64,000 nt of DNA from Achromobacter sp. Marseille-Q4962 (GCF_943737005.1 NZ_CALSFU010000013.1:107831-171830), one strand, 5' to 3'; counted from the first letter of the stretch, positions 36,705-45,254 are shown. Made by a program: numbers and translations. Notes: generated from the sequence alone by a model not told the origin.

Positions 36705-38494
36705 GATCGCTGGTTGAATGGTTCCGCCAGCTGGCCCCGCGCCTGCTGGCCGAAGGCAGCCCTACCACCGCCGAAGCCGAAACGCCTTTGATTCACGACC
36801 CCGCAGACCCGGACGTTCGCCCGCCCGATGAGCCGCGCGGCGACCTGGGCACGATGAAGGACATCGCAGATCTGCATCCGCGTTTCCGGGCGCTCAAGGT
36901 CGACTGGTCCGGTCCCGACGCCGCGATCATTGCCTGCGTCGCCGAGCTGGAGGGTGACCAGTACGCCGTATTCGTTAAGCGCGGCCAACTGGATTCCGAT
37001 ATCTTCCGGGCCGTGCTGGAACGTGCCAAACATGCCGACCGGCACGGCCGTGGTGTCGTCATCTACACGGTGGCACCCGTCGTGCTCCTCACCCTCGTGC
37101 GCGAGCGATTGGGAGCCAAAGACCTCGCTGCCAAGCTGGTGACCGAAGGCGGTCGGTCCGCAGTCCGCACTGGCCTTCACGACTTGATCGCCTGGCAAAT
37201 TCGCAACGGCGCCAGCGACCTCCACTTGAACATCGACATGACGAGCACGCTGTCCAAGGTGAGCGCGACGATCGACGGTCAGTACGTCACGCCGGCCCAT
37301 CTCGTGATGCCCACCGATCGGATGCTGGAAATGGCCCACGTAGGCTGGCAAGACGTCTCCGGCGGCAATGGTGCGGTGTTCAGCACCAAGGTCGAGCAGC
37401 AGGGACGATTCTACGAGGTGATCGATGACCGCAATTACCTGTTGCGCTGGGGATCGTTCGTCGCTGACACCGGACCGTCCATTACCATCCGCGCCCTTGA
37501 CCTCGATGCCAAGGTCGAATCGGTCGATTTCGCCAGCCTCGGATTCCTGCCGTCGCAGGTCGAACAGCTCGAGCGGGCGATGCAGAGCCTGGGTGGCGCC
37601 ATCGTCATAGGCGGCGTACCGGGCTCCGGCAAAACGACCACCATCGGTCAGCTGATCGTGCGACTGCCCCCCACTCGCAAGAAAATGTCCATCGAAGATC
37701 CGGCCGAACAGCGGTTCCCCGGCGCACTACAGGCCAGCCTGTCCCGCAGCCACACCGACGCAGACAAGGAAGCATTTCAGGCCAAGCTGATGGCGCTCAA
37801 GAGGGCCGCCGCAAGCGACGTGTTCCTCGGGGAAATCCGGGACACGCTGACTGGCCAGGCATTTCAGGACATCACCCAGGCCGGATCGAGTTGCTATACG
37901 ACGCTGCACGTGGGCGGTGCGCTCAGCATCCCGCAGCGCTTGGCATCCGTGCAGATCGGCATACCTTGGGATGTACTCGGATCCCCCCGCTTCCTGAAGC
38001 TTCTGGCTCACCAAACGCTCCTGCCGGTGCTGTGCGAGTGCGCGTTGCCGGCAAACGCCCTTTTCTCGGGAGCGGCGGACCCCATCGGGGTGCAACGGTC
38101 GGGAGATTGGTGGAGACGATACATGGCTCGCATAGAGCGACTCTACCGGATCGGCCACGACAGCATTCGCATACGGAACCCTGAAGGCTGCGCGCATTGC
38201 CGGCAAAAGGCGATTCCAGAGCTGTATGGCTATGCCGGTCGGACGGTTGTGGCCGAGATCTTCGAGCCGGGCGTGGATCCCGAGGCCCTGCGCGCCATTT
38301 CGCACGGAGATGAACTGCGGCTGCTGCAGATTTTCCAGGCGCAACGCACCGCGGCCTACGACGATCCCAACATGCATGGCAAGACCGCAATGGAATGCGC
38401 CGTTTACAAGATGAGCCAGGGGGCCATCGATCCGCGCGACCTCGAGCAGCATTTTGTGGCCTTCGCCACCCTGGACATGGAAAAGGCGCCATGA
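36701..38494 (+). CDS. pilQ: PilQ-type pilus assembly ATPase
   Basis: 597 aa, GspE/PilB family secretion ATPase. Walker A GVPGSGKTTT lies at about residues 306-314. The Asp-box/Walker B region reads MSIEDPAEQRFPG, and SSCYTTLHVGGALSIPQRL is the His-box. Two cysteine motifs late in the protein (CECALP and CAHC) resemble the zinc site of PilB-like ATPases. It powers pilin polymerisation at the inner membrane. Named after R64 PilQ, not the secretin of type IVA pili. Its stop overlaps the pilR start. Confidence 0.9.
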   Translation: MRSLVEWFRQLAPRLLAEGSPTTAEAETPLIHDPADPDVRPPDEPRGDLGTMKDIADLHPRFRALKVDWSGPDAAIIACVAELEGDQYAVFVKRGQLDSDIFRAVLERAKHADRHGRGVVIYTVAPVVLLTLVRERLGAKDLAAKLVTEGGRSAVRTGLHDLIAWQIRNGASDLHLNIDMTSTLSKVSATIDGQYVTPAHLVMPTDRMLEMAHVGWQDVSGGNGAVFSTKVEQQGRFYEVIDDRNYLLRWGSFVADTGPSITIRALDLDAKVESVDFASLGFLPSQVEQLERAMQSLGGAIVIGGVPGSGKTTTIGQLIVRLPPTRKKMSIEDPAEQRFPGALQASLSRSHTDADKEAFQAKLMALKRAAASDVFLGEIRDTLTGQAFQDITQAGSSCYTTLHVGGALSIPQRLASVQIGIPWDVLGSPRFLKLLAHQTLLPVLCECALPANALFSGAADPIGVQRSGDWWRRYMARIERLYRIGHDSIRIRNPEGCAHCRQKAIPELYGYAGRTVVAEIFEPGVDPEALRAISHGDELRLLQIFQAQRTAAYDDPNMHGKTAMECAVYKMSQGAIDPRDLEQHFVAFATLDMEKAP

Positions 38495-39591
38495 GATCTC
38501 TCCTTGGGCGGCTGCGCGTAAAGCTGGCAGCCAATCAGTTCGCTAAGCATCGAGCGGACTGGTACGACTACCTCGCGGACATGATCGCGGACAGTGCCGG
38601 ACAGCGGACCCTGCTGCGCATGTTCGAAGCTGACGCCCGCCGCTACGGTCCGCGAACGGCCCGCGGCTTCCTGTCTGCGCGCTGGGCGTTCAATCTGGCC
38701 GATGGCGGCGAGCTTGGACAGGCGACCCTGGGCACGCTGCCGCAGCGGGAAGTCGCTGAACTCGCGGCACTTCAGCACAGAGGGGATGCCATTCTCGTCG
38801 AAGGCCTGCGGGACATCGCCGCGCTGGTACGCCTGACAAGAACCCTCGCCGATATTCTCAAGTGGACACTGCTGGCCGGTGTGGTTTCGCTGATCGTGTT
38901 CTGGCTCGTGGCCATGGTCGTGGTTCCCTATGTGTCGGCGCCAGAACTGCTGGCGGCCTTCCCGCCCGTGGATCAACGGTTCTACGGACCGTTTGCACGG
39001 TCGTTCTTCGCTTATGCGGAGTGGGTTCGAGAACACGGCATCATCTTGTGGCTCCTGTCGGCGGGACTTGTCATCGCTCTGCCTCTGTCCTTTCCGCACT
39101 GGGACGGCAGGATCCGACGATGGCTCGACACCTGGGGGGTATACCGCTTGTACCGTGATATCCAGGCTGTAGCTGTTGTCAGCTCGCTGGCAACGGCATT
39201 GAAGCGACGCGCTGGCGTTTCCGTGCCACTGCGCGAGGCAATCAACGCCCAGCGCGCCGGCGCTTCCCGTTGGCTCAACGCTCGACTGCAGGCAATGATC
39301 GCCAAACTCGATGATTCCACCGATGGCGCCTCGATTCTCGACGTGGGGCTGCTGGATCGCGAAAGTTATTGGTATCTCCAGGATCTGACCGATGCGCTGG
39401 GTCTGGACGTGGCGCTGCAGAAGACCCGAGCGCGGCTGGAGCGCTCCATGCTCCGCCGCATCGAGCACCGAGCGGTCGTCATCCGCTGGGTTCTGCTGCT
39501 CATATCCGTGGCCGCGCTGCTGGGCTTCCTCGCCTGGCACTATGCCGTCATCTTCGACTTGCGCAGCGCCATGTTGCTCGGCGCTTTCTAG
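38491..39591 (+). CDS. pilR: PilR-type inner-membrane platform protein
   Basis: 366 aa, GspF/PilC fold. Three hydrophobic segments are visible: about 120-143, 184-205 and 333-355. Two repeated cytoplasmic domains have the GspF pattern (VSVPLREAI in the second). It forms the platform on which the pilin polymer is built by the PilQ ATPase. A rho-independent terminator follows, separating it from the pilin gene. Confidence 0.88.
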   Translation: MRSLLGRLRVKLAANQFAKHRADWYDYLADMIADSAGQRTLLRMFEADARRYGPRTARGFLSARWAFNLADGGELGQATLGTLPQREVAELAALQHRGDAILVEGLRDIAALVRLTRTLADILKWTLLAGVVSLIVFWLVAMVVVPYVSAPELLAAFPPVDQRFYGPFARSFFAYAEWVREHGIILWLLSAGLVIALPLSFPHWDGRIRRWLDTWGVYRLYRDIQAVAVVSSLATALKRRAGVSVPLREAINAQRAGASRWLNARLQAMIAKLDDSTDGASILDVGLLDRESYWYLQDLTDALGLDVALQKTRARLERSMLRRIEHRAVVIRWVLLLISVAALLGFLAWHYAVIFDLRSAMLLGAF

Positions 39592-39637
39592 GCCGGCGTG
39601 CCTGCGGGCCTTCCCGAAAACGCTACCCCCTCCACCG

Positions 39638-39659
39638 AACCCCGCTGAATCGGGGTTTT
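39638..39659 (+). terminator. Terminator between pilR and pilS
   Basis: AACCCCG-CTGAAT-CGGGGTT followed by TTTTCG. It can reduce read-through so that pilS is expressed from its own promoter or at a different level from the assembly genes. Confidence 0.7.
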
Positions 39660-39692
39660 CGTATTTCTATCTCCCGCAATGGAGTGTCTTGC

Positions 39693-40361
39693 ATGAATGC
39701 ATCTTCCCAATCGCAACACCCGCGCCCGAAACTCGCCACGTCGAGCGTCTACCGGCTCAACTCGAACCTCGCGCGTCGCAACCCGGCAGCCTACCGCCAA
39801 CTGGGCCAATTCAGCCTGGCCGAAGTGGTCATCGTCGTCGCGATTACGCTGCTGGCGCTCGTCTTCGGTGTTCCGGCTGTCAACGGCATCGTGACCGAAA
39901 TGCGTGTACCCGCCGTCGCCGGCGAGCTGCAGCGGTTCATGGCGCGAACGAAAGTTCTTGGAGAATCCGATAACGTCACGCCCTACGCCAACATCACCAC
40001 CGTCGACAACCTGATTCCGGCGCTGCAAGGCTCCTCTGTTTTCAAGGTGTCGACCACCACTGTGGCCCACCGTCTGGGTGGATCCGGCACCGGCAGCAAC
40101 GGCACCATCACGCTAGCCCCGGCCGCTTTGGGCGGCGGCGCGATGGGTAGCGCCTTCTCGCTCACCCTCACCAACGTCAATGCAAAGGCGTGCCCGACGC
40201 TCGCCTCAACGTTGGCCGCGGTGTCCGAAACCATCTCCGTAAATGGAACGGCAGCCAAGACGCTGGGCAGCAACAACGAACCCGGCACCTTTGACCCGGC
40301 GACCGCGCAAGCTCTGTGCGAGAAGGGCGACTCCAACACGTTCGTCTTCGCCTCGCGGTAA
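39693..40361 (+). CDS. pilS: Type IVB prepilin, PilS
   Basis: 222 aa from the ATG at 39693 (GGAG ten bases ahead); the longer open frame overlaps pilR and is shadow. The leader is long (38 residues) and ends LG, followed by QFSLAEVVIVVAITLLALVFGVP, the hydrophobic spine of a type IV pilin. The Glu is at +6 of the predicted mature protein instead of +5. The C-terminal domain has a Cys pair (KACPTL and QALCEKG) for the usual disulfide loop. It is the major subunit of the thin pilus. Confidence 0.85.
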   Translation: MNASSQSQHPRPKLATSSVYRLNSNLARRNPAAYRQLGQFSLAEVVIVVAITLLALVFGVPAVNGIVTEMRVPAVAGELQRFMARTKVLGESDNVTPYANITTVDNLIPALQGSSVFKVSTTTVAHRLGGSGTGSNGTITLAPAALGGGAMGSAFSLTLTNVNAKACPTLASTLAAVSETISVNGTAAKTLGSNNEPGTFDPATAQALCEKGDSNTFVFASR

Positions 40362-40375
40362 GCCCGTGACCGAAT

Positions 40376-40408
40376 GCGCTTCACCGCGTCCACGACGCGG
40401 TGAAGCGC
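40376..40408. promoter_or_regulatory. Perfect 15-bp inverted repeat after pilS
   Basis: GCGCTTCACCGCGTC and its exact reverse complement flank the three bases CAC, 15 bp after the pilS stop. There is no T run, so it is more likely an mRNA-stabilising or attenuating stem than a simple terminator. Confidence 0.75.
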
Positions 40409-40428
40409 CTACCAAAGGAACCAGATCG

Positions 40429-40926
40429 ATGTCCCAATCTACTCGTGCTCACATGGCGCAATTCAAGCGCAGACGCCGTCAGTTGACACGAATCTTGCGC
40501 GTCTATCACAAGAGCTCCGTGTTCCGAGTTCTGTCGTCGCCTCGGGAAGATTTCGCCCGCCTCGTCGCGTTTGCCGTCGTGGTGGGAATGGTCGGCCTGT
40601 CGCACTTGGCGGTCGACAGCACGCCCAGCACCGCGTTTCTCATTGCTTTCTACGGCCTCGTCCTGCTCGCTGGCGTGGTGGCTCATCGGGTTGCTTTGCA
40701 CTGGAGCAAGCGTCCCTGGACGTATGTATCGCTCCTGGACAACCTGCTGGCCCAATATGACCCCATCGACGTGACCGCCTACCAACACCTACAAGACGAA
40801 GCGCGAGAACTCGGCTCTGTTTCCCGGGCCAACGTGCCTGGTTGGCTCAAGATTGAGATCGCTCATCTCGATAAACAAGCTCCAGCTAAACAAGCTCCAG
40901 CCCACTTCTTGGACAGACAGCTATAG
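40429..40926 (+). CDS. Hypothetical membrane protein of the pilus cluster
   Basis: 165 aa, not recognised. Two hydrophobic segments (about 45-62 and 65-85; LVAFAVVVGMVGLSHLAV and TAFLIAFYGLVLLAGVVAH) follow a basic N-terminus (QFKRRRRQLTRILR). A repeated KQAPA pair lies near the C-terminus. The start is the ATG after AAAGGAACCAG. It lies between the pilin and pilV, where R64 carries pilT and pilU, but it shows neither transglycosylase nor prepilin-peptidase motifs. Confidence 0.7.
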   Translation: MSQSTRAHMAQFKRRRRQLTRILRVYHKSSVFRVLSSPREDFARLVAFAVVVGMVGLSHLAVDSTPSTAFLIAFYGLVLLAGVVAHRVALHWSKRPWTYVSLLDNLLAQYDPIDVTAYQHLQDEARELGSVSRANVPGWLKIEIAHLDKQAPAKQAPAHFLDRQL

Positions 40927-40974
40927 GACCGGCCCAGATCAGCTAAGTCCGACCCGTCAAACGAAGGAAATGCC

Positions 40975-42183
40975 TTGATTCCCGTCATCATCACAATCGT
41001 GGTCGCCATATTCGCGGCCATATTTGGAGCAGGCGAGATCAGCCGTGCCGTCGACGACAACGCTGCGGCCAGCACTGGACGCTACATGCTCCAAGTGCGT
41101 GGCGCGGTTGTCGACCTGCAGGTGAAGTATCAGTCCTGGCTCAGCAACGAGAACATTACTGGCGGCGACGGCGTCCCGGAGAATCTGTCCTGGGTGGGAG
41201 TCGCTGGCGGCCAAGTCGCGCGCGGTGGCGTCCCCGAATTGGTCGAGCTTGGCGTCCTGCCGGCTAACACACCACGCTATCCGGCGCTGGGCGACGCGGT
41301 GCGGTTCGCCCTTGTGCGGCAGGGCACGTGCCCCGGCGCCGACTGCCGAACGACAGCCTATGTCTATACATGTCACCCGATAAGCGCGCAGCGCAGTCAA
41401 CGGCAACCCGGTGGCTGCACGGCTCCGGCAGGCTCACGCGCGCGTTATTCGCCGACGCTGTTGGCCAAGGTCATGATGTCCGCCGACGGATATGGTGGCC
41501 ACGACGCGCGCGGCGGCACACAGGTGGTCGGCCCATTGGTCAATGTGCCGCGCACGTGGTTTGACTTCGGCACCGAAGTAGGACATGCGGTCGTCGCCGC
41601 AGGTCTGGATGCCACGCCGTTTGCCCAATTCGTCCGGCACGGGGAAACACGGCCCGTCACGCTGCAAAACACGCTGACGGTGGACAGGACAATCCAGACA
41701 AACCAAGGGCTGCTCCTCAACACAGCGGTCACGCCTGGTGCGGCCTGCACACCCGAGGGGCTGTACGCCTCGACGGCCGACAAGATGCTGGCCGTCTGCG
41801 TGAATGGTGCCTGGTTCTCCGCCACAGGCCATGTGGTAACCGGCGTGTACCCCAACTTGCCGAACAACGCGAAGGTGCCGTCTCTGGTCTGCCCGGCTGG
41901 CCTAACCCCCTGGCGCTATGTCTCCCTGCAGGGGCTTGGCGCCACCGTCACGGGATCTGACGTGAATGTTGCGGGCTCAGTGGGCGGCACGATTCAGGGT
42001 TCCGGCTATGTCAATGCTGCTGGCGCTGTCACGGTGAACGGCTCGTTCTCCGGCACCTTCCAGAATGCAGGGTCCAGCTACGTGCGGGTGGCCCAAACCG
42101 CGACGCTCTCGGGTGACCGCGTCATCATCACGCCAGCCGACGCGAACGCGCGTGCCGCTGTCATGCAAGGCTGCAAGAGCTAA
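40975..42183 (+). CDS. pilV: PilV-like minor pilin / pilus-tip protein
   Basis: 402 aa from TTG with GAAGGAAA just upstream; the frame is closed by a stop 48 bases earlier. An N-terminal hydrophobic helix (IPVIITIVVAIFAAIFGAGEI) is followed by a PilV/shufflon-type N domain (YMLQVRGAVVDLQVKYQSWLSNENITG). A Gly/Thr-rich beta-helix-like C-terminal part has repeated VNVAGSVGGTIQGSGYV patterns. It should sit at the pilus tip and decide recipient binding. No prepilin leader is present and no inverted-repeat shufflon or rci recombinase follows. Confidence 0.7.
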   Translation: MIPVIITIVVAIFAAIFGAGEISRAVDDNAAASTGRYMLQVRGAVVDLQVKYQSWLSNENITGGDGVPENLSWVGVAGGQVARGGVPELVELGVLPANTPRYPALGDAVRFALVRQGTCPGADCRTTAYVYTCHPISAQRSQRQPGGCTAPAGSRARYSPTLLAKVMMSADGYGGHDARGGTQVVGPLVNVPRTWFDFGTEVGHAVVAAGLDATPFAQFVRHGETRPVTLQNTLTVDRTIQTNQGLLLNTAVTPGAACTPEGLYASTADKMLAVCVNGAWFSATGHVVTGVYPNLPNNAKVPSLVCPAGLTPWRYVSLQGLGATVTGSDVNVAGSVGGTIQGSGYVNAAGAVTVNGSFSGTFQNAGSSYVRVAQTATLSGDRVIITPADANARAAVMQGCKS

Positions 42184-42209
42184 CGCCCACCTTTCAACAG
42201 GAGATAACC

Positions 42210-43061
42210 ATGAAGTTCCGCACCATCGCGTGCTGGGGCGCGCGTGCGCTCGCCCTTGTCGGCCTGGCGCTCGCAGCGCTGGCCCATGCCCAAACTCAGG
42301 CCGATGTGCAGCTGCAGACCGACCTGCAACACATGTCCGTACAGGTGAACCAGGGCGCCCCTCTGCCCCCGGGCGGCTGCATCGCCGGATATTCCTGGCA
42401 CACCGTCTATGGCGGCTGCAGGCGCGCCGAAACCCAGAGCGAGACGACTCAATGCCCTGACGGATACGTGGGAACGCAGGTGCGCTATCGCACCGCGTAC
42501 ATTCTGCAAGCCAATCCCGCAGACGTCGCCCATGAGGACTGGGGGCCCTGGCAGCAAAACTGCCAAGCGCCGCGCGGCGCCGGGGTCGTAGACACCGTCA
42601 TCGCCAAAGCTCGGGGGGCCGAATACTCCGGCACCAACAACTTCAAGGGCACCGCAATCTCCTCCAGCACGCACAAGCAGATCTGGAAGGGGATGCAGGT
42701 GAACTACGGGACGATGTATGGCGTCACGCTGTATCGGCCCGCCGCCACGCTGACATGCCTGTGGGCGATCGGCTCCACCGCCGGAAGCGGCAACTCCACC
42801 GGCACTATCTGGAGCGGCTCGATCGCCTCGCCCGGCCAGTCGGTGACGAATGGCTATGCAGGGCACTGCCAGCTCTCCAACGGCGGCAAGACCGCGGAGC
42901 TGACTGGCAGCTGCGACAACTCGACCGGCGGCGACGCCGACATGTGCGAGTCGGCCACCCGGGTCGTGAACGTCATAGCCGTCGACGGATGCTCGGCCAC
43001 AACCGAGACCCGCGAGGGCAAGCGCGTGGTGGCGACCAATTCCTACAACCTCTGCCTATAG
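42210..43061 (+). CDS. Secreted cysteine-rich protein of the pilus cluster
   Basis: 283 aa, no named family recognised. The signal peptide (to LAHAQ) has GGAG nine bases before the start. The mature protein has about ten cysteines, including GGCIAGYSWHTVYGGCRR and TQCPDGYVGTQVRYRTAY...EDWGPWQQNC, which recalls a thrombospondin-like WxxWxxxC repeat, and a C-terminal CESATRVVNVIAVDGCSA. Its place behind pilV suggests an adhesin or pilus-tip component. This is inference. Confidence 0.65.
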   Translation: MKFRTIACWGARALALVGLALAALAHAQTQADVQLQTDLQHMSVQVNQGAPLPPGGCIAGYSWHTVYGGCRRAETQSETTQCPDGYVGTQVRYRTAYILQANPADVAHEDWGPWQQNCQAPRGAGVVDTVIAKARGAEYSGTNNFKGTAISSSTHKQIWKGMQVNYGTMYGVTLYRPAATLTCLWAIGSTAGSGNSTGTIWSGSIASPGQSVTNGYAGHCQLSNGGKTAELTGSCDNSTGGDADMCESATRVVNVIAVDGCSATTETREGKRVVATNSYNLCL

Positions 43062-43071
43062 GAGCTCCACC

Positions 43072-43707
43072 ATGTCCATCCGACTCAAGCGCCTTCTGGC
43101 GTTTTTCGTGCTGACGCTCATGCCAGGGTTCGCGCCTGCGATGGCCAGCGGCGTCTCAGTCCAGTTGCCGCCTTCGGTAGACATCGACACTTCCCTTCTT
43201 ACCGGCGACGTGCGCCTCGCATGCGAAGCATTGCTGTGTCTGTCCGGCAGTAGCCGCCCGTCCGAGTGCGGCGCTTCCCTATCCCACTTCTTCGGCATCA
43301 AGAAGAAGAAGCTCTCTGACACACTGGACGCTCGGCAGGCATTCCTCGCGCTTTGCCCGGTAGTCCGGGAATCTAGCGCGATGCAGGGATTGGCAAAGGC
43401 GCTTGCCCACGGCGCTGGTCAGTGCGACGCGAAAACGCTGAATCGAACCCTGGCCTACACCTATGGTCAGGGCGGCGATGCCGGTTACGACCGCACGGTC
43501 ATCTCCGACAAGCTGCCGTCCTACTGCTCCGCGTACATCCTCCATGAGTACACCGACCTGCGCGGCGATATGCCTCGCTACGTCGGCACGCCGGAGGAGG
43601 ACGGCTTTTGGGCCGAGGCGAAGGACTATGACCGCGCTCTGGCGAAGTACCAACGCGACCAGGCCGCCAAGAAGGCTGCGCGCGAGAACTACGGCGGAGG
43701 AAACTGA
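43072..43707 (+). CDS. trbM: TrbM/KikA family conjugation protein
   Basis: 211 aa with a signal peptide (to MASG). The core LACEALLCLSGSSRPSECGASLSHFFGIKKKKLSDTL, followed by ARQAFLALCPVV, is the TrbM/KikA signature with four paired cysteines. TrbM is part of the mating-pair-formation set of IncP and IncN plasmids and supports transfer, though its exact role is unclear. It opens the secretion-system block, two bases before the virB1 gene. Confidence 0.85.
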   Translation: MSIRLKRLLAFFVLTLMPGFAPAMASGVSVQLPPSVDIDTSLLTGDVRLACEALLCLSGSSRPSECGASLSHFFGIKKKKLSDTLDARQAFLALCPVVRESSAMQGLAKALAHGAGQCDAKTLNRTLAYTYGQGGDAGYDRTVISDKLPSYCSAYILHEYTDLRGDMPRYVGTPEEDGFWAEAKDYDRALAKYQRDQAAKKAARENYGGGN

Positions 43708-43709
43708 CG

Positions 43710-44402
43710 ATGGATTTTCCTGCACTGGCCCGCCAGTGCGCACCTGACGTCCATATCAGCACCTTGGCCGCCGTCGTGCGCCATGAATCCGCCTTCAACC
43801 CATTGGTCATCGGCGTCAACAGCAAGCCGCATCGCAGCATTCGGCCGAAGTCTCGCGAGGAGGCGATTGCGGAGGTCCGAAAGCTGATGGACCGGGGCGT
43901 CAACTTCGACGTGGGCTATGGCCAGATCAACGTGCGCAACTGGCAATGGCTCGGCGTAACGCCCGAAACCATCTTCGACCCGTGCGTAAACCTGGCCTCC
44001 GCACAGCGCGTGCTCGTGGAGTGCTACAGGCGCGCCGCGGCGTTGCACGGACCAGGGCAACCGGCCCTGTACGCCGCGTTCAGTTGTTACAACACCGGAA
44101 ACCTGACCGATGGATTCAAGAATGGATACGTCGCCAAGGTCATCGCGGGCGCGGGTATGCCCGTTCCTGCGATTGTCAAGCAGGTCGCGGGAGCCGCCCG
44201 GCCGCCCGCCACCAGCGGGGTGAAGCGTCAGGATGCCTCCATGGCACCTCGGCCCGATGCCTTCGCTGCGCCTCGGCCCGACGCCTTTCACACTCCGCGC
44301 GCTGACGCCTTCACGTCACCTCGAAAAGACGCTTTCAACAGGCGAGCGGATGCCGTCTTCGGGGCACCAGTCCCCATGCGACCGGCCGCGCGCCCGCAAT
44401 AG
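43710..44402 (+). CDS. virB1: VirB1-type lytic transglycosylase
   Basis: 230 aa. The N-terminal half is a goose-type lysozyme fold: Glu26 in VVRHESAFNPLVIGVN is the catalytic acid, and VGYGQINVRNWQ with CYNTGN completes the site. It cuts peptidoglycan for assembly of the secretion channel and possibly of the pilus. No signal peptide is evident at this start. The C-terminal tail has four or five repeats of the type PRxDAF (about residues 176-215). Confidence 0.88.
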   Translation: MDFPALARQCAPDVHISTLAAVVRHESAFNPLVIGVNSKPHRSIRPKSREEAIAEVRKLMDRGVNFDVGYGQINVRNWQWLGVTPETIFDPCVNLASAQRVLVECYRRAAALHGPGQPALYAAFSCYNTGNLTDGFKNGYVAKVIAGAGMPVPAIVKQVAGAARPPATSGVKRQDASMAPRPDAFAAPRPDAFHTPRADAFTSPRKDAFNRRADAVFGAPVPMRPAARPQ

Positions 44403-44412
44403 CGGCGCCCAG

Positions 44413-44433
44413 GGCGTTTAGCCGCTAAACGCC
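44413..44433. promoter_or_regulatory. KorB operator (O_B) inside a 10-bp-arm inverted repeat
   Basis: GGCGTTTAGC-C-GCTAAACGCC. Its core TTTAGCCGCTAAA (44417-44429) is exactly the operator of IncP-type KorB, TTTAGC(G/C)GCTAAA. It lies 112 bp before virB2, where it can repress the secretion genes. No korB is present in this part of the element. Confidence 0.8.
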
Positions 44434-44544
44434 TCCTTCCTTGTTCTCTCGCCGTTCTGCCCCCGCAGGCTCGCGGCTCCCTTCTTCTACCACATTGCCG
44501 CCCGCACTCACGTGCTGGGTGGCGAATAGCTATTGGAGATTCCA

Positions 44545-44847
44545 ATGTCGACCACGTCGCAACGTTCCTCGCGTCCCTTTGCCCTGCTCCCCTACTTCGC
44601 GTTGGGCGCGCTCCTGCTTGTCCACCCGGACCTGGCTTTCGCCCAGCTCGAAAAGGTGCAGGCAGCCGCGGAGAACTTCAGAGACTGGCTCTGGCTCGTC
44701 ATTCCGGTAATTGCGTTGATCATCGCCGGCGCCCTGGGCCTCGCTTACTCCGCGGAGGTCATCCGCAAAGACCAGCTGATCCAGTGGGCTGGCGGCGTTG
44801 TGTTTGCCGGCGCTCTCGCCGGCGGCCTCATCAAGCTGATCTTCTGA
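44545..44847 (+). CDS. virB2: VirB2 pilin
   Basis: 100 aa with a long signal peptide (cleavage after DLAFA) and two membrane helices (about 48-72 and 80-98: LWLVIPVIALIIAGALGLAYS and WAGGVVFAGALAGGLIKLIF), as in TrbC/VirB2 pilins. It is the subunit of the conjugative pilus of the secretion system, separate from PilS. It starts after GGAGATTCCA and is followed at once by virB3. The 142-bp gap before it holds the KorB operator. Confidence 0.85.
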   Translation: MSTTSQRSSRPFALLPYFALGALLLVHPDLAFAQLEKVQAAAENFRDWLWLVIPVIALIIAGALGLAYSAEVIRKDQLIQWAGGVVFAGALAGGLIKLIF

Positions 44848-44849
44848 AT

Positions 44850-45254
44850 ATGAGCGCCCCTGAAAAGGCGTCGCGCCAGCGCGGTGGGGCCGCGCCCGAG
44901 ACGCCTGCCACAGCGTCGAGCGTTCCACCGAATCAGTACCCACTGTTCAAGGGAGCCACCCGCATAGCCACCATCAAGGGCGGCGTTCCGACCCGAGCCT
45001 TTGTTGGCCTGGTCTTCCTGACCGTCTCGGTCGCCATGTTCACCCTCTGGGGCTGGCTGCTCGGACCTGTCCTGTACCCGGTCGTGGCTGTGCTCAGCCG
45101 AAATGACGATCGCGCGTTCTGGATTTGGGAGCTCTGGGCAAAGACCAAGCTCTTTGCACCCAACAAACGGCACTGGGGCGCCGTTTCCCTGACCCCCACC
45201 CCATACGGCAAGCGCCGGCGTTGGTGCCGGCAGCTGGGAGATCGTAATCAATGA
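44850..45254 (+). CDS. virB3: VirB3 secretion-system protein
   Basis: 134 aa. A Pro/Ala-rich N-terminus is followed by PLFKGATRIATIKGGVPTRAFVG, the VirB3 opening motif, one long hydrophobic stretch (FVGLVFLTVSVAMFTLWGWLLGPVLYPVVAVL) and a cytoplasmic end LTPTPYGKRRR. It is an inner-membrane component that works with VirB4. The stop overlaps the virB4 start (ATGA). Confidence 0.85.
   Translation: MSAPEKASRQRGGAAPETPATASSVPPNQYPLFKGATRIATIKGGVPTRAFVGLVFLTVSVAMFTLWGWLLGPVLYPVVAVLSRNDDRAFWIWELWAKTKLFAPNKRHWGAVSLTPTPYGKRRRWCRQLGDRNQ

Noticed and set aside
40871..40905. Repeated AGCTAAAC near the end of the 40429 gene as a KorA operator
   Set aside because: Only half of the palindrome is present; the repeat is coding and gives two KQAPA units.
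42000..43100. A shufflon with rci recombinase behind pilV
   Set aside because: No inverted 19-bp-type repeats, no alternative C-terminal segments and no tyrosine recombinase gene follow pilV.
44413..44433. The palindrome as a terminator of virB1
   Set aside because: There is no T run after it, and its core is a perfect KorB operator, which explains it better.
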